This document shows, piece after piece, positions 26,427 to 35,150 of a stretch of DNA of 64,000 bases (positions within the stretch are counted from its first letter, which is position 1; every line of letters begins with the position of its first letter). The notes beneath the pieces were generated by a model that was given only the letters and a program-made list of their open reading frames with translations, had not been told where the DNA came from and did not search any database. Position numbers and translations under genes: made by a program. The stretch is from Aphodosoma sp051870875. GTDB taxonomy: Bacteria; Bacteroidota; Bacteroidia; Bacteroidales; Paludibacteraceae. The DNA lies in contig JBJECG010000065.1 of NCBI GenBank assembly GCA_051870875.1, forward strand, positions 13,625 to 77,624. The letters are read 5' to 3'.

Positions 26427-26479
26427 ATGAAACTGCGGGAAACCCGGGTCAGTACAGCCAGGATTTCCCGCAGTTTCAT
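26427..26479 (+). terminator. Long hairpin after tpiA
   Basis: ATGAAACTGCGGGAAA (26427-26442) pairs perfectly with its complement at 26464-26479 around a 21-nt loop. No U-tract follows, so termination is likely but not certain. Confidence 0.55.
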
Positions 26480-26611
26480 AATGTACTGAGCCAGCATAAA
26501 ATACGGCATATCCGGATACCTCATTCCGTAAGGGACATGTATCCGATTCATGACAAATCCGGCCCTGGAAAAAATATTTTCACCATTTCACGCATATTTA
26601 CGTTCAAAAAT

Positions 26612-26642
26612 TTTGTCTGTTCAAAAAAAACATATACTTTTG
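26612..26642 (+). promoter_or_regulatory. Promoter TTTG-N19-TACTTTTG of the 26.7-kb lipoprotein
   Basis: TTTG at 26612-26615 and TACTTTTG at 26635-26642 have canonical spacing. The ATG is at 26706. Confidence 0.7.
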
Positions 26643-26705
26643 CTACGTTGAATAATCAAAAACGGCAAAAATGTTTTTCACCAATTATTTTTTAATTTCA
26701 AAATC

Positions 26706-27632
26706 ATGAAAAAGACCTTATTATCAAAGATGTCGGCTGTAATTATGTCAGCCGCTCTTGCAGTTTCTTTTGTTTCTTGCGGCGGGAATGGTGGTGATCC
26801 CAAACCCCCGACACCCGAAAAGCCGACCATCAAAATCGAAGTATCGAATATAACGGATTGCAGCGCTGAGGTGTCATTCACCCCGTCAGACAACGAAATG
26901 ATGTACATAGCCCAATATATGCCAGTATCGGCATTTACCTCTGCCGAAGAGATCATCGCAGATCAAAAGGAGTACATGGAAATGGTGGCAAGCCAATATC
27001 AGATGGATTTGGCAGACGTTATCGAACAATTAACAATGACAGGAGCCCAAGAGAATATACCCATGGGGGGCCTCGATCCTGAAACCAAATACTATGTCTT
27101 CGCTTTCGGCATTGACCTCGAAGGCAATGCACTCACAGATTTTGTCAAGGCTGAAGTTGCCACAAAAAAACTTGTCAGACAAGACGTAACCTTTACAATC
27201 GATGCCACAGCAACCGATACCATAATTGATGTGACAGTAACACCAAGTGATCCCAACGCCCTTTACTACTTCGATATCGCACCGAAAGCAAACTTCACTG
27301 ATGTTCCGACCTGCATCGAAAGTCTGTTGGCATTTTATGCCCAGATGGGTTATTCAGCTTCTGATGTATGCGAAGGTTTGGCCAGCAAAGGAACTGACGG
27401 ATATAAATTCGACGGCGTTGAACCAAACACTACATATGTAGTATTTGCAGTGGGCATCAACACAGCATTCATACCTAACAGCGATGCAGCAACAAAGGAA
27501 ATCACAACCGCAGCATCAGCTTCGGCAAGCGTGTACGCACCTGCCCTTCCGGCATACAGATCACTGAGAACCGACAAAGTGGACGTCAATGCCAATCCTT
27601 TCTGCAAAACATTCCGCTTCCGCACAAAATAA
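26706..27632 (+). CDS. Fibronectin-III-like two-domain lipoprotein
   Basis: This is a 308-residue predicted lipoprotein: a basic start MKKTLLSKMSA, a hydrophobic core and the lipobox VSFVSC, then GGNGGDPKPPTPEKP as a flexible linker. Two similar beta-sandwich modules follow. Both contain the fibronectin-like pattern ITDCSAEVSFTPSDN or TDTIIDVTVTPSDP, and end with PETKYYVFAFGID or PNTTYVVFAVGIN. The protein is probably displayed on the outer membrane. No enzyme motif was seen and the ligand is unknown. It is a single-gene transcript with its own promoter and terminator. Confidence 0.75.
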   Translation: MKKTLLSKMSAVIMSAALAVSFVSCGGNGGDPKPPTPEKPTIKIEVSNITDCSAEVSFTPSDNEMMYIAQYMPVSAFTSAEEIIADQKEYMEMVASQYQMDLADVIEQLTMTGAQENIPMGGLDPETKYYVFAFGIDLEGNALTDFVKAEVATKKLVRQDVTFTIDATATDTIIDVTVTPSDPNALYYFDIAPKANFTDVPTCIESLLAFYAQMGYSASDVCEGLASKGTDGYKFDGVEPNTTYVVFAVGINTAFIPNSDAATKEITTAASASASVYAPALPAYRSLRTDKVDVNANPFCKTFRFRTK

Positions 27633-27682
27633 GCGGTATGCAGTGATTGCCGTTCTGCAATCCGATGCATACAAGCATCTAT

Positions 27683-27733
27683 AAAGAATCCCCCGTTTTT
27701 CAGCTTTTTGCCGGAAAACGGGGATTCTTTTTA
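27683..27733 (+). terminator. Rho-independent terminator after the lipoprotein gene
   Basis: AAAGAATCCCCCGTTTT pairs, with one bulge, with AAAACGGGGATTCTTT and ends in TTTTTA. Confidence 0.8.
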
Positions 27734-27802
27734 CATACTTCTCTAAATTGAGTGTCCGGAATACCGTTTTATCCACCAAAATGTAAAAAATATTGCCCGG
27801 CA

Positions 27803-27834
27803 TTTGTTTTTTATATTAATTTGGAGTACCTTTG
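27803..27834 (+). promoter_or_regulatory. Promoter TTTG-N20-TACCTTTG of the HU gene
   Basis: TTTG at 27803-27806 and TACCTTTG at 27827-27834 match the consensus with ideal spacing. The HU ATG follows 63 nt later. Confidence 0.75.
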
Positions 27835-27897
27835 TCATGCCGTAAGTAGATTATTCACCGAGTGATATTATTTCTCTAACCAAAAACCTCAATCAGA

Positions 27898-28170
27898 ATG
27901 ACAAAAACAGAATTGGCAGCAGCGGTTGCAGAACAAGCCCAATTGACTAAGGTCGATGCCAAAAAAGCGGTTGACGCTGTATTTGAGATCATAAAAAACG
28001 CCTTGTCAAACGAAGAACCGGTGTCTCTTATCGGCTTTGGAACATTTTCCATTACCGAACGCAGCGAACGTAAAGGAGTGAATCCTGCAACGAAACAAAC
28101 CATTGTGATTCCTGCCAGAAAATCCGTCAGATTCAAGGCCGGAGCCGCACTCAACGAAAAAATCAAATAA
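27898..28170 (+). CDS. HU-family DNA-binding protein
   Basis: This 90-residue histone-like protein forms dimers that bend and compact DNA. The two N-terminal helices (MTKTELAAAVAEQAQLTKVD, then AVDAVFEIIKNAL), the LIGFGTFSITERSERKGVNP segment and the DNA-binding arm TIVIPARKSVRFKAG are all intact. The length is exactly that of HU. It is transcribed alone from a consensus promoter and closed by a strong terminator. Confidence 0.97.
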   Translation: MTKTELAAAVAEQAQLTKVDAKKAVDAVFEIIKNALSNEEPVSLIGFGTFSITERSERKGVNPATKQTIVIPARKSVRFKAGAALNEKIK

Positions 28171-28246
28171 CAATTCCCCATACGCAGCTGCCGGACAACC
28201 TCCGTTGCCGCGGCAACCTGCCATCGGATTGACATCTCACACAAGA

Positions 28247-28296
28247 CCGGAGGCTGTACAGAGTCATCATACTCCATACGGCCTCCGGCCTTTTTT
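28247..28296 (+). terminator. Rho-independent terminator after the HU gene
   Basis: CCGGAGGC (28247-28254) pairs with GCCTCCGG (28281-28288) and is followed by CC and six T. Confidence 0.8.
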
Positions 28297-28724
28297 CCCA
28301 AAATCCGGTCTTTTCCCAAAACGGGGATGTCCGCGCAAATCAGCCGTAATATTTACGCCTTAACTACAAACATACGCCGGTCAATGTAGCCGCCGGCACT
28401 TTTTCCTGCCGGATGTACCACTTTGCCGTCGGAGTTGCAGGATTTGTCCGGCAAACTATATATCCAGGAAGATCAATGCGGACTCTCCGTTTGCAAGAAA
28501 CGGATATCCTGGGAGGAGAAAGTGCAGATTCGTCTTTTGCATTGCACCGGTCCAAGCTTAATTTGATTGTTGTCATGACAAACTCTTTTTGTATGTTGCT
28601 GCAACCGGACCGCTTGCAAACGTTTTGCAAACAAACAGGGTGTTTTTGATCGTCTGGGGGCATTCTGGGTCAAAAAAGTGCAAAACCGATATGTTTTTGA
28701 CGCCCTTTTGACATAACAATGCAC
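28297..28724. other. Intergenic region between HU and tRNA-Pro
   Basis: There is no supported gene. A TTGCAAAC motif occurs twice close together near 28614-28632, and a related TTTGCAAG occurs near 28491. I cannot assign a role to it. Confidence 0.4.
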
Positions 28725-28773
28725 AAAAAAGCATTGATTATCCGCTTTTAGCTGCTTCATAATCAATGCTTTT
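28725..28773 (-). terminator. Terminator of the tRNA-Pro transcript
   Basis: On the minus strand GCATTGATTAT pairs with ATAATCAATGC around a 17-nt loop and is followed by TTTTTT. The stem begins 12 nt after the tRNA 3' end. Confidence 0.8.
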
Positions 28774-28780
28774 CATTTTG

Positions 28781-28855
28781 TCGGGGTGACTGGATTCGAA
28801 CCAGCGACCACACGCCCCCCAGACGTGTACTCTAACCGGACTGAGCTACGCCCCG
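28781..28855 (-). tRNA. tRNA-Pro, anticodon GGG
   Basis: This 75-nt cloverleaf reads on the minus strand. The acceptor strand is CGGGGCG and the D-arm GCTC...GAGT. The anticodon stem is CACGT/GCGTG with loop CTGGGGG, which gives anticodon GGG. The T-arm is GCTGG-TTCGAAT-CCAGT, the 3' acceptor strand CACCCCG, and the discriminator is A. The CCA end is not encoded. The acceptor stem has a C6-A67 mismatch where U-A or C-G would be expected. A TACCTTTG promoter element lies 12 nt upstream. Confidence 0.95.
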
Positions 28856-28867
28856 ATTTTACGGCTG

Positions 28868-28875
28868 CAAAGGTA
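28868..28875 (-). promoter_or_regulatory. Promoter element TACCTTTG of tRNA-Pro
   Basis: The minus strand reads TACCTTTG, ending 12 nt before the tRNA 5' end. Confidence 0.65.
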
Positions 28876-29197
28876 CTGCTTTATTTTCGTTTATGCAATC
28901 TTTTGCGGTTATTTTATGCGTTTTCATTAAAGTCCGCCCCATATCCACCATGCCACAGACCCACGTACAAGTCAGGAATTACGTACAATGTCCGTAAAAA
29001 ATCACCCGACATGCCACAGCTTGCCATCCAAACGTCCGGATACAGACTATATAGCACTCACAGACAACACGATACATGCCGCTACAGAGCGATTGACATT
29101 TCCCGATATTTTACGTAACAGAATTATTGTTTTGCTCACTTTTTATAAAAATGTGCAGTTTTCGGGCAAATCAGCATACTATGTACAAAAAAAACTG
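28876..29197. other. Intergenic region between tRNA-Pro and the acyl-CoA ligase gene
   Basis: About 320 bases with no supported gene or RNA. The ORFs present are short and featureless. Confidence 0.45.
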
Positions 29198-29205
29198 TAC
29201 CTTTG
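29198..29205 (+). promoter_or_regulatory. Promoter element TACCTTTG before the acyl-CoA ligase gene
   Basis: TACCTTTG lies 80 nt before the ATG at 29286. No TTTG box was found at the -33 position. Confidence 0.6.
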
Positions 29206-29285
29206 CCGGAGAAACCAAAACTAAAGAACTCCAGATTGCCACCCAACCGGCAATTTCATGGTAGAACCACAAAAAAGAAACATAT

Positions 29286-30956
29286 ATGATCAGTGATAAT
29301 TTGGTACGTCTTTTTGAGAACAGCATGAAGCAAAACTGGGATCTCCCGGCCTTTACCGACTACAACGAAAAAAAGACCTATACCTACGGCGAAGTGGCCC
29401 GCGAAGTGGCCCGTCTGCATCTGCTGTTCAAAAAGACAGGATTCGGGAAAGGAGACAAACTGGCATTGATCGGCAAGAACGGCTCCCACTGGTGCATCAC
29501 ATACATTGCCACGGTAACGTACGGAGCTGTAATCGTGCCCATCCTGCAAGACTTCAACCCCGCCGACATAAAGCACATCGTCAACCACTCCGACGCCAAA
29601 CTGCTTTTCATAAGCAACAACCTCAGCGAGAATATCTACGAGGATGACCTCCTCTATATAGAGGGCATATTTTCCCTGGAGACATTCAAATGCACATACA
29701 GCATAGAAGGCTCAAAGGCAGCAAAGGCAAGCGAAGAGCTTGATGCCATGTTTGCCGAGACGTATCCCGACGGATTTACAGCGGCCGATGTACTGTACCC
29801 CACAATACCGAACTCCGAGCTGGCTTGCATAAGCTATACATCGGGAACCACCGGATTCAGCAAGGGCGTGATGCTCTCAGCCAATGCCCTGGCCGGTAAC
29901 GTCCAGTTCGGCATCCACACCCACCTGCTTGAACGCGGGGACCGAGCTCTGGCATTTCTGCCGTTGGCCCACGCCTACGGGTGTGCTTTCGATTTCCTGA
30001 CATCATTCTGCGCCGGCTCCCACACCACATATCTCGGAAAAATCCCGTCACCGAAAATACTGCTCAAGGCATTTTCAGAAGTGCGCCCCACGGTGATATT
30101 CACCGTACCGCTTATCATAGAAAAGATATACCGCAAGCAGATACAGCCCATGCTTGAGAGGCGCAGCATAAAATGGGCTCTCAACATACCGTTTATAGAC
30201 AGTACGGTACTCGGTACCATAAACAGCAGGCTGACCGAGGCATTCGGCAACGGATTCAAGGAGGTGATTATCGGCGGTGCACCGATGAACCCCGACGCCG
30301 AGGAGTTTTTCAAGAAAATAGGTTTCCGCTTCACCGTAGGTTACGGTATGACCGAATGCGCCCCACTCATCAGCTATACACCATGGAGCGAATACAAACT
30401 CCACTCCGTAGGCAGGACCCTGCCGTTGATGGAAGCCAGAATCCTTTCCGACGATCCGCAGAACGAAGTGGGCGAAATACTGGTACGCGGAGAGAACCTG
30501 ATGTCAGGCTACTACAAAAACGAAGAGGCAACCAAAGCCGTGCTCGATGAGGAAGGCTGGTTGCACACGGGCGATATGGGCACTATGGATCACGACGGAA
30601 CCCTCTATATCCGCGGACGCAACAAAAACATGCTCCTCGGACCGAGCGGGCAGAATATCTACCCTGAAGAGATTGAGGCCCGTCTCAACAATATGCCGTT
30701 TGTGCTTGAAAGTCTCGTACTGCAAAATTCAGAAAACAAACTTGTGGCTCTCATCGTACCAGATTACGATGCCACAGACGAAGCCAAACTCAACCACAAG
30801 CAACTGGAGGAGTCTATGGAAGAAAACCGCCGCGCCGTAAACGAGCAGACCGCGGCCTATGAGAATATAGTGAAAATCCAGCTCTATCCGCACGAATTCG
30901 AGAAAACCCCGAAAAAAAGCATCAAACGTTATCTATATGTGAACCAGATGAAGTGA
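29286..30956 (+). CDS. Long-chain fatty acid-CoA ligase (AMP-forming)
   Basis: This 556-residue member of the adenylate-forming enzyme family activates a fatty acid as acyl-AMP and then acyl-CoA. The P-loop-like motif SYTSGTTGFSKGVMLS, the VGYGMTECAPLISYTP motif, GWLHTGDMG and the C-terminal lysine in KTPKKSIKRYLY are present. It is similar to FadD-type proteins common in Bacteroidales. It is a cytosolic or membrane-associated protein with no signal peptide. The flippase gene follows directly on the same strand. Confidence 0.9.
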   Translation: MISDNLVRLFENSMKQNWDLPAFTDYNEKKTYTYGEVAREVARLHLLFKKTGFGKGDKLALIGKNGSHWCITYIATVTYGAVIVPILQDFNPADIKHIVNHSDAKLLFISNNLSENIYEDDLLYIEGIFSLETFKCTYSIEGSKAAKASEELDAMFAETYPDGFTAADVLYPTIPNSELACISYTSGTTGFSKGVMLSANALAGNVQFGIHTHLLERGDRALAFLPLAHAYGCAFDFLTSFCAGSHTTYLGKIPSPKILLKAFSEVRPTVIFTVPLIIEKIYRKQIQPMLERRSIKWALNIPFIDSTVLGTINSRLTEAFGNGFKEVIIGGAPMNPDAEEFFKKIGFRFTVGYGMTECAPLISYTPWSEYKLHSVGRTLPLMEARILSDDPQNEVGEILVRGENLMSGYYKNEEATKAVLDEEGWLHTGDMGTMDHDGTLYIRGRNKNMLLGPSGQNIYPEEIEARLNNMPFVLESLVLQNSENKLVALIVPDYDATDEAKLNHKQLEESMEENRRAVNEQTAAYENIVKIQLYPHEFEKTPKKSIKRYLYVNQMK

Positions 30957-31080
30957 AAATGCCGGCTTCATCACAAATGCCTGTAATATCATAAGCAAGC
31001 ACAGACTCATACCGGACAGACTGTCAAACGTCATAAATCCGCTGCTGCGGAATGCCGGCATTATACACAACTATTCGCAC

Positions 31081-32262
31081 ATGACCGCAGCCCAGATAGC
31101 CGCTGCGGTCATTAGTCTGTGTATATACCCTTACGTGATACGTTGTGTGGGGGCTGACAATTACGGATGGTATGCTTTCGGCGTCTCGTTGACCAGCTAT
31201 TTCGCAACATTCATATCGTTCGGGCTGAAATTCCCCGCAGTGAAAGCCATCGTCGAACAAACCGGTGACAGTCATGCCACAAACCGGACAGTGACAACCA
31301 TCTATCTCATAAAAGCAGGACTTACCTTTGTCTCGGCCATTCTTTTCACGCTGATGGTGACATGTGTACCTGCACTCCGGCAACACTGGCAACTGCTGCT
31401 ATGCTCCTTTGGGATGGTATTGCATGAGATGATGCTGCCGCAATGGTTCTACCAAGGCAGACAGGAAATGCAATACGTCACCTATATTTCAGTCGGAGCC
31501 AGACTGTTGTCCGTTCCGTTTGTATTCACACAGGTGAAATCGGAATCCGACATAGTATTGTATGCCGCCATTTCATCGGGGTTTATGGTACTGGCAGCCG
31601 TTATATGCACAGTGCATATAATGGTGCGTTACAAAGTGCGATTCGTAAAAGTCACTACGATGCAGGTAACGGATATGGTGCGCAGTGCGCTGCCATTCCT
31701 CTCTTCCGATGCCATAACGGTCATGAAATCCGAAACCGGCACCATGCTCATAGGCTCGCTGCTCGGCATGCGCGATGTGGCCCTTTACGATCTGGCGAAC
31801 AAGATAGTCACCATTCCGCGTCTGTTCATCACCAATATCAACCAGGCAATCTTCCCTGCCGTCGTGGCCAACAGGAACAGGAATGTACGGCGCATCATCA
31901 GGATCGAATACCTTGTCGGGTCTGCGGCATTCCTGCTCGTAACGCTGTGCGCCTATCCGGCAGTGCTTGTACTGGGCGGCTCCGACATGCTGGCTGCCAC
32001 ACCTGTAGTGATCATACTGAGCCTTACCATCATCACTTATCTGGTAGTGGGGGCATACATAAGCTTTGTGTTTGTACCCGGAAACCGCTACAGACTGGTA
32101 ACGTACAACCAGGCAGTAGCTTTCCTGTCGTTTATCATACCGGGCATACCGGCCGTGATGATATGGCACAACGTCCTTGCCCTGACAATTGCCATGGCTT
32201 TGTCGGGTTTTGCCGAAATAGCATTCTGCAAAACAGTTATCCGAAAAAATCATCTGCTATGA
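31081..32262 (+). CDS. Polysaccharide flippase (Wzx-like), N-terminus probably longer
   Basis: This is a 393-residue polytopic protein from the first ATG, with family segments CIYPYVIRCVGADNYGWYAF and YDLANKIVTIPRLFITNINQ. It probably flips lipid-linked glycan units across the inner membrane. The frame is open upstream, and codons 30991-31080 encode a family-like N-terminus (NPLLRNAGIIHNYSH) with no ATG, GTG or TTG. An ATA at 30991 or an internal CTG would be the only starts there. The downstream ATG may be an under-prediction, or the protein may be N-terminally truncated. Its stop overlaps the glycosyltransferase start by 4 nt (ATGA). Confidence 0.8.
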   Translation: MTAAQIAAAVISLCIYPYVIRCVGADNYGWYAFGVSLTSYFATFISFGLKFPAVKAIVEQTGDSHATNRTVTTIYLIKAGLTFVSAILFTLMVTCVPALRQHWQLLLCSFGMVLHEMMLPQWFYQGRQEMQYVTYISVGARLLSVPFVFTQVKSESDIVLYAAISSGFMVLAAVICTVHIMVRYKVRFVKVTTMQVTDMVRSALPFLSSDAITVMKSETGTMLIGSLLGMRDVALYDLANKIVTIPRLFITNINQAIFPAVVANRNRNVRRIIRIEYLVGSAAFLLVTLCAYPAVLVLGGSDMLAATPVVIILSLTIITYLVVGAYISFVFVPGNRYRLVTYNQAVAFLSFIIPGIPAVMIWHNVLALTIAMALSGFAEIAFCKTVIRKNHLL

Positions 32263-33257
32263 ACAGAGTGTCGATCATCATCCCGGTGTACGGTACCGAA
32301 CGTTATGTCAGGCGTTGCGCCGAAAGCCTTTTTGCCCAGACATATGACAATATCGAATACATTTTCATCGATGACTGCACCCCCGACCATGCCATCAGCG
32401 CAATAACGGAAGTCCTGGACGCTTACCCGCACCGCAGCAGCCAGGTGAAGACAATCCGCCACGAACGCAATATGGGTGTGGAAGAATCGCGCATTTCAGG
32501 AATCAGAGCTGCGACAGGCAATTATATTGCATTTACAGACAGCGATGATTTCATTGACCGTGACATGATAGGGACAATGCTCGGAAAGGCCGTCGAAACC
32601 GATGCTGACATAGTAGTATGCGATATAATGCTGGAATCAGGCTCCAACCGCAAGACATATCTCAGCGATTACGTAAGCCCCGATCCCGATGACTGGTTGC
32701 GCGATATGATAATTAACGGAAAATCACACGGCTACCTTCATAACAAGCTCTACCGCGCCACGCTGTTTGCCGGTATACATTTCCCTATGCCGCGTATAAG
32801 TTACGCCGAAGACTGGTGGGCAAACATACAGCTCTGCCATGCCGCCAAACTGATTGTCCACATCCGGCGGGCCATGTACCATTACGTGACAAACTCCGCC
32901 TCCTCTATTTCCAAAGCCAAGAACTCACGGCACTTCAACGACACAATAATATTCTGGAACAGAGTAGAATGTTTCATAAAACAATGGAATCTGACGGCCG
33001 ACTACCCTACGCTCATACCACAACTCAAACTGCGCTCCAAAGCATCTCTGATGCTCTCCGTTGACAATGCAGACACCCGGCGGCAGTTCAAGGCGATGTT
33101 TCCGGAATGCAAGAGCTATGAGAATGCCACATTCAATCCGGTATTGCGCAAAGGCGAACGGCTGACACTGTGGCTGCTACGCCACAATCTATACCATTCA
33201 ATAGGTTTGCTGCGAAAAATACTCATCTGGAGAAGCATGATACAATCCGGCAGATAA
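32259..33257 (+). CDS. Family 2 glycosyltransferase
   Basis: This is a 332-residue GT-A fold glycosyltransferase. It begins MNRVSIIIPVYGTERYVRRC, and continues with FIDDCTPDHA, the DSDDFIDRDM metal motif and SYAEDWWANIQL as the likely catalytic-base region. It transfers a sugar from a nucleotide donor to a surface glycan or lipid carrier; donor and acceptor are unknown. The open frame continues far upstream, but that part is antisense to nothing conserved and overlaps the flippase. The ATGA overlap with the flippase stop fixes the start and couples the two genes. Confidence 0.9.
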   Translation: MNRVSIIIPVYGTERYVRRCAESLFAQTYDNIEYIFIDDCTPDHAISAITEVLDAYPHRSSQVKTIRHERNMGVEESRISGIRAATGNYIAFTDSDDFIDRDMIGTMLGKAVETDADIVVCDIMLESGSNRKTYLSDYVSPDPDDWLRDMIINGKSHGYLHNKLYRATLFAGIHFPMPRISYAEDWWANIQLCHAAKLIVHIRRAMYHYVTNSASSISKAKNSRHFNDTIIFWNRVECFIKQWNLTADYPTLIPQLKLRSKASLMLSVDNADTRRQFKAMFPECKSYENATFNPVLRKGERLTLWLLRHNLYHSIGLLRKILIWRSMIQSGR

Positions 33258-33265
33258 TAACGGTT

Positions 33266-34090
33266 TTACCGTCGGCCGGCAGACTTTTCTCCTTCGGAAA
33301 AATCAAGATACGGGAGCAACCGCTCCAACTCTTCAGCTGTAAACTCTTTGATACGGCTGATATCATCGGGAGAGAGCGTCCCATTGTGCCGGCTGTCCCA
33401 ACGCAAGTCATATATAGCCCGGGCCTGATAATAATTGATATACGGATGTCTGCGCAGACACTCTACCCCGCAACGGTTGACCGGCACACGCCGCAACGCC
33501 GCACTGTCAATAACAACGTAAGGCCGCAATGCCTCTACCACCGAGTCAGGCAAGATACCGACTTCCGCCAGTTGGCCGGCAGAAACGAATCCGCCCAGCT
33601 TCTCCCTGTACTTCACTATTCCCGATGCCCTTACCGTTCCTATGCCAGGCAACTTCACCAACAGTGCCGTATCGGCATGGTTGATGTCAAACGCAAAAAA
33701 CTCCTTCTTGCCATACTTGTACTTCACGGTCACACCACTCCCGTTTCCGGCAGAATCCGGCGTACCCGGCTTCAGGCCATCCGGCAGACGGCCGGCCGGA
33801 CTACGGGTACCGGCATCCGGCACATCTGTCCTTACATGGCGATACGCTTTCTCCCGTCCCGGCATCCGCAACGAATCGCAGCTCACCAGTCGGGCCTCAA
33901 ACTCCGCCACCTGGGCAGACAGCAGAGAATCGTCAGCAGCCAGTACAAATCCGCCAGACCGCTTCACCACGCTGCCAACGGCACCGGCATGCAACAGGCA
34001 CCACATCACAGCTGCCGCTGCCACAAACAACGCGAGGACAGAAATCACGACTTTCTGTCCCCGCGTATATATATGCCCTCTATATTCCAT
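33266..34090 (-). CDS. Membrane-anchored helix-hairpin-helix protein (ComEA-like)
   Basis: This is a 274-residue protein with one N-terminal membrane helix (VVISVLALFVAAAAVMWCLL), a low-complexity linker, and helix-hairpin-helix motifs. The first is DINHADTALLVKLPGIGTVRASGIVKYRE (quoted in parts: LVKLPGIGTVRASGIV); later ones read GGFVSAGQLAEVGI and PYINYYQARAIYDLR. Such proteins bind DNA without sequence preference; ComEA homologues receive DNA outside the inner membrane. A competence role is not shown. It is the last gene of the EamA-ansA-HhH run. Confidence 0.85.
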   Translation of the reverse strand: MEYRGHIYTRGQKVVISVLALFVAAAAVMWCLLHAGAVGSVVKRSGGFVLAADDSLLSAQVAEFEARLVSCDSLRMPGREKAYRHVRTDVPDAGTRSPAGRLPDGLKPGTPDSAGNGSGVTVKYKYGKKEFFAFDINHADTALLVKLPGIGTVRASGIVKYREKLGGFVSAGQLAEVGILPDSVVEALRPYVVIDSAALRRVPVNRCGVECLRRHPYINYYQARAIYDLRWDSRHNGTLSPDDISRIKEFTAEELERLLPYLDFSEGEKSAGRR

Positions 34091-34106
34091 ACCGCCTGCT
34101 ACGGAA

Positions 34107-35150
34107 TCAATACGACATCTCGCCCTTCAGCGGTTCCTGCATCAACCGTTTCACAGTATCGGAATCTTCATACCGGCCCAAGAGGAACATCAATTTGGTG
34201 ACGGCAGCCTCGGTGGTCATATCCCTACCAGACACCACTCCGGCATCTATCAGATTTACACTTGCCTCATAACGCCCCATCTCGACACCGCCGGCCCGGC
34301 ATTGCGAAACATTTACCGTCACCACGCCACGCTTTCCGGCCTCGGCTATCGTATCACGCAGCCAAAGAGCAGTCGGCGCGTTGCCCGACCCGTAACTCTC
34401 CAATACCACGGCACGCAGCCCCCCGATGGCATACACAGCCTTCACAGTGGCCGGCGTTATACCCGGGAAAAGTTTCAATATCACCACATTCGAATCGAAA
34501 TGAGTGGAAACAGACAGACTGCCCGCCCCCTCTTCCCTGTGGATATTATGCTCGTAATATTTGATATGCACGCCGGTACGCACCAGTTCCGGATAGTTGA
34601 ACGATGCAAAAGCGTTGAAATCTTCGGAATTGCGTTTGGTGGTACGATTGCCGCGCATCAGTTTGTCTTCAAAGAAGAGGCATACCTCCGGTACCATGGC
34701 GCGGCCGTATTCGTCCTTGGCGGCCGCCAGTTCTATGGCCGTTATCAAGTTTTCTTTCGCATCGCTGCGCAACACTCCCACCGGCAGTTGCGATCCGGTG
34801 AAAATGACCGGTTTCGTCAGGCCGTCAAGCATAAACGAAAGCGCCGAAGCCGAATAAGCCATAGTATCCGTACCATGAAGCACCACAAAGCCATCGAAAT
34901 CGTTGTAATGACGCTCGATAAGCGTGGCTATGTCAATCCAGTCGGATGCCGTTATGTCGCTCGAATCAATAAGCGGACTGAACGAGACCGAAGATATGTT
35001 GACGTGCAACATTTCCAACTCCGGAATGAAACTCAACACACGACTGGTGTCCAGCGGAGCCAGCGAATGGTTGGTACTGTTCTCCCCCATGCTTATGGTT
35101 CCGCCGGTGAATATCAAAAGGACTGAACTTTTATGTTCTCCCATAGTCAT
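34107..35150 (-). CDS. ansA: Type I L-asparaginase
   Basis: This 347-residue cytosolic asparaginase deamidates asparagine. The first catalytic Thr is in LLIFTGGTISM and the second in FVVLHGTDTMAYSASALSFM, with GSQLPVGVLRSDAKEN following. No signal peptide was seen, which fits type I. The start overlaps the stop of the EamA gene by 4 nt (ATGA); a second ATG (MGEHKSS) lies two codons in. The HhH gene starts 16 nt after its stop. Confidence 0.93.
   Translation of the reverse strand: MTMGEHKSSVLLIFTGGTISMGENSTNHSLAPLDTSRVLSFIPELEMLHVNISSVSFSPLIDSSDITASDWIDIATLIERHYNDFDGFVVLHGTDTMAYSASALSFMLDGLTKPVIFTGSQLPVGVLRSDAKENLITAIELAAAKDEYGRAMVPEVCLFFEDKLMRGNRTTKRNSEDFNAFASFNYPELVRTGVHIKYYEHNIHREEGAGSLSVSTHFDSNVVILKLFPGITPATVKAVYAIGGLRAVVLESYGSGNAPTALWLRDTIAEAGKRGVVTVNVSQCRAGGVEMGRYEASVNLIDAGVVSGRDMTTEAAVTKLMFLLGRYEDSDTVKRLMQEPLKGEMSY

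Noticed and set aside
28473..28766. Minus-strand ORF of 97 codons between HU and tRNA-Pro
   Set aside because: It overlaps the tRNA terminator hairpin and has no recognisable domain or start signal.
31443..32258. Upstream extension of the glycosyltransferase frame
   Set aside because: It lies entirely inside the flippase gene, and the GT-A fold begins exactly at the ATG that overlaps the flippase stop.
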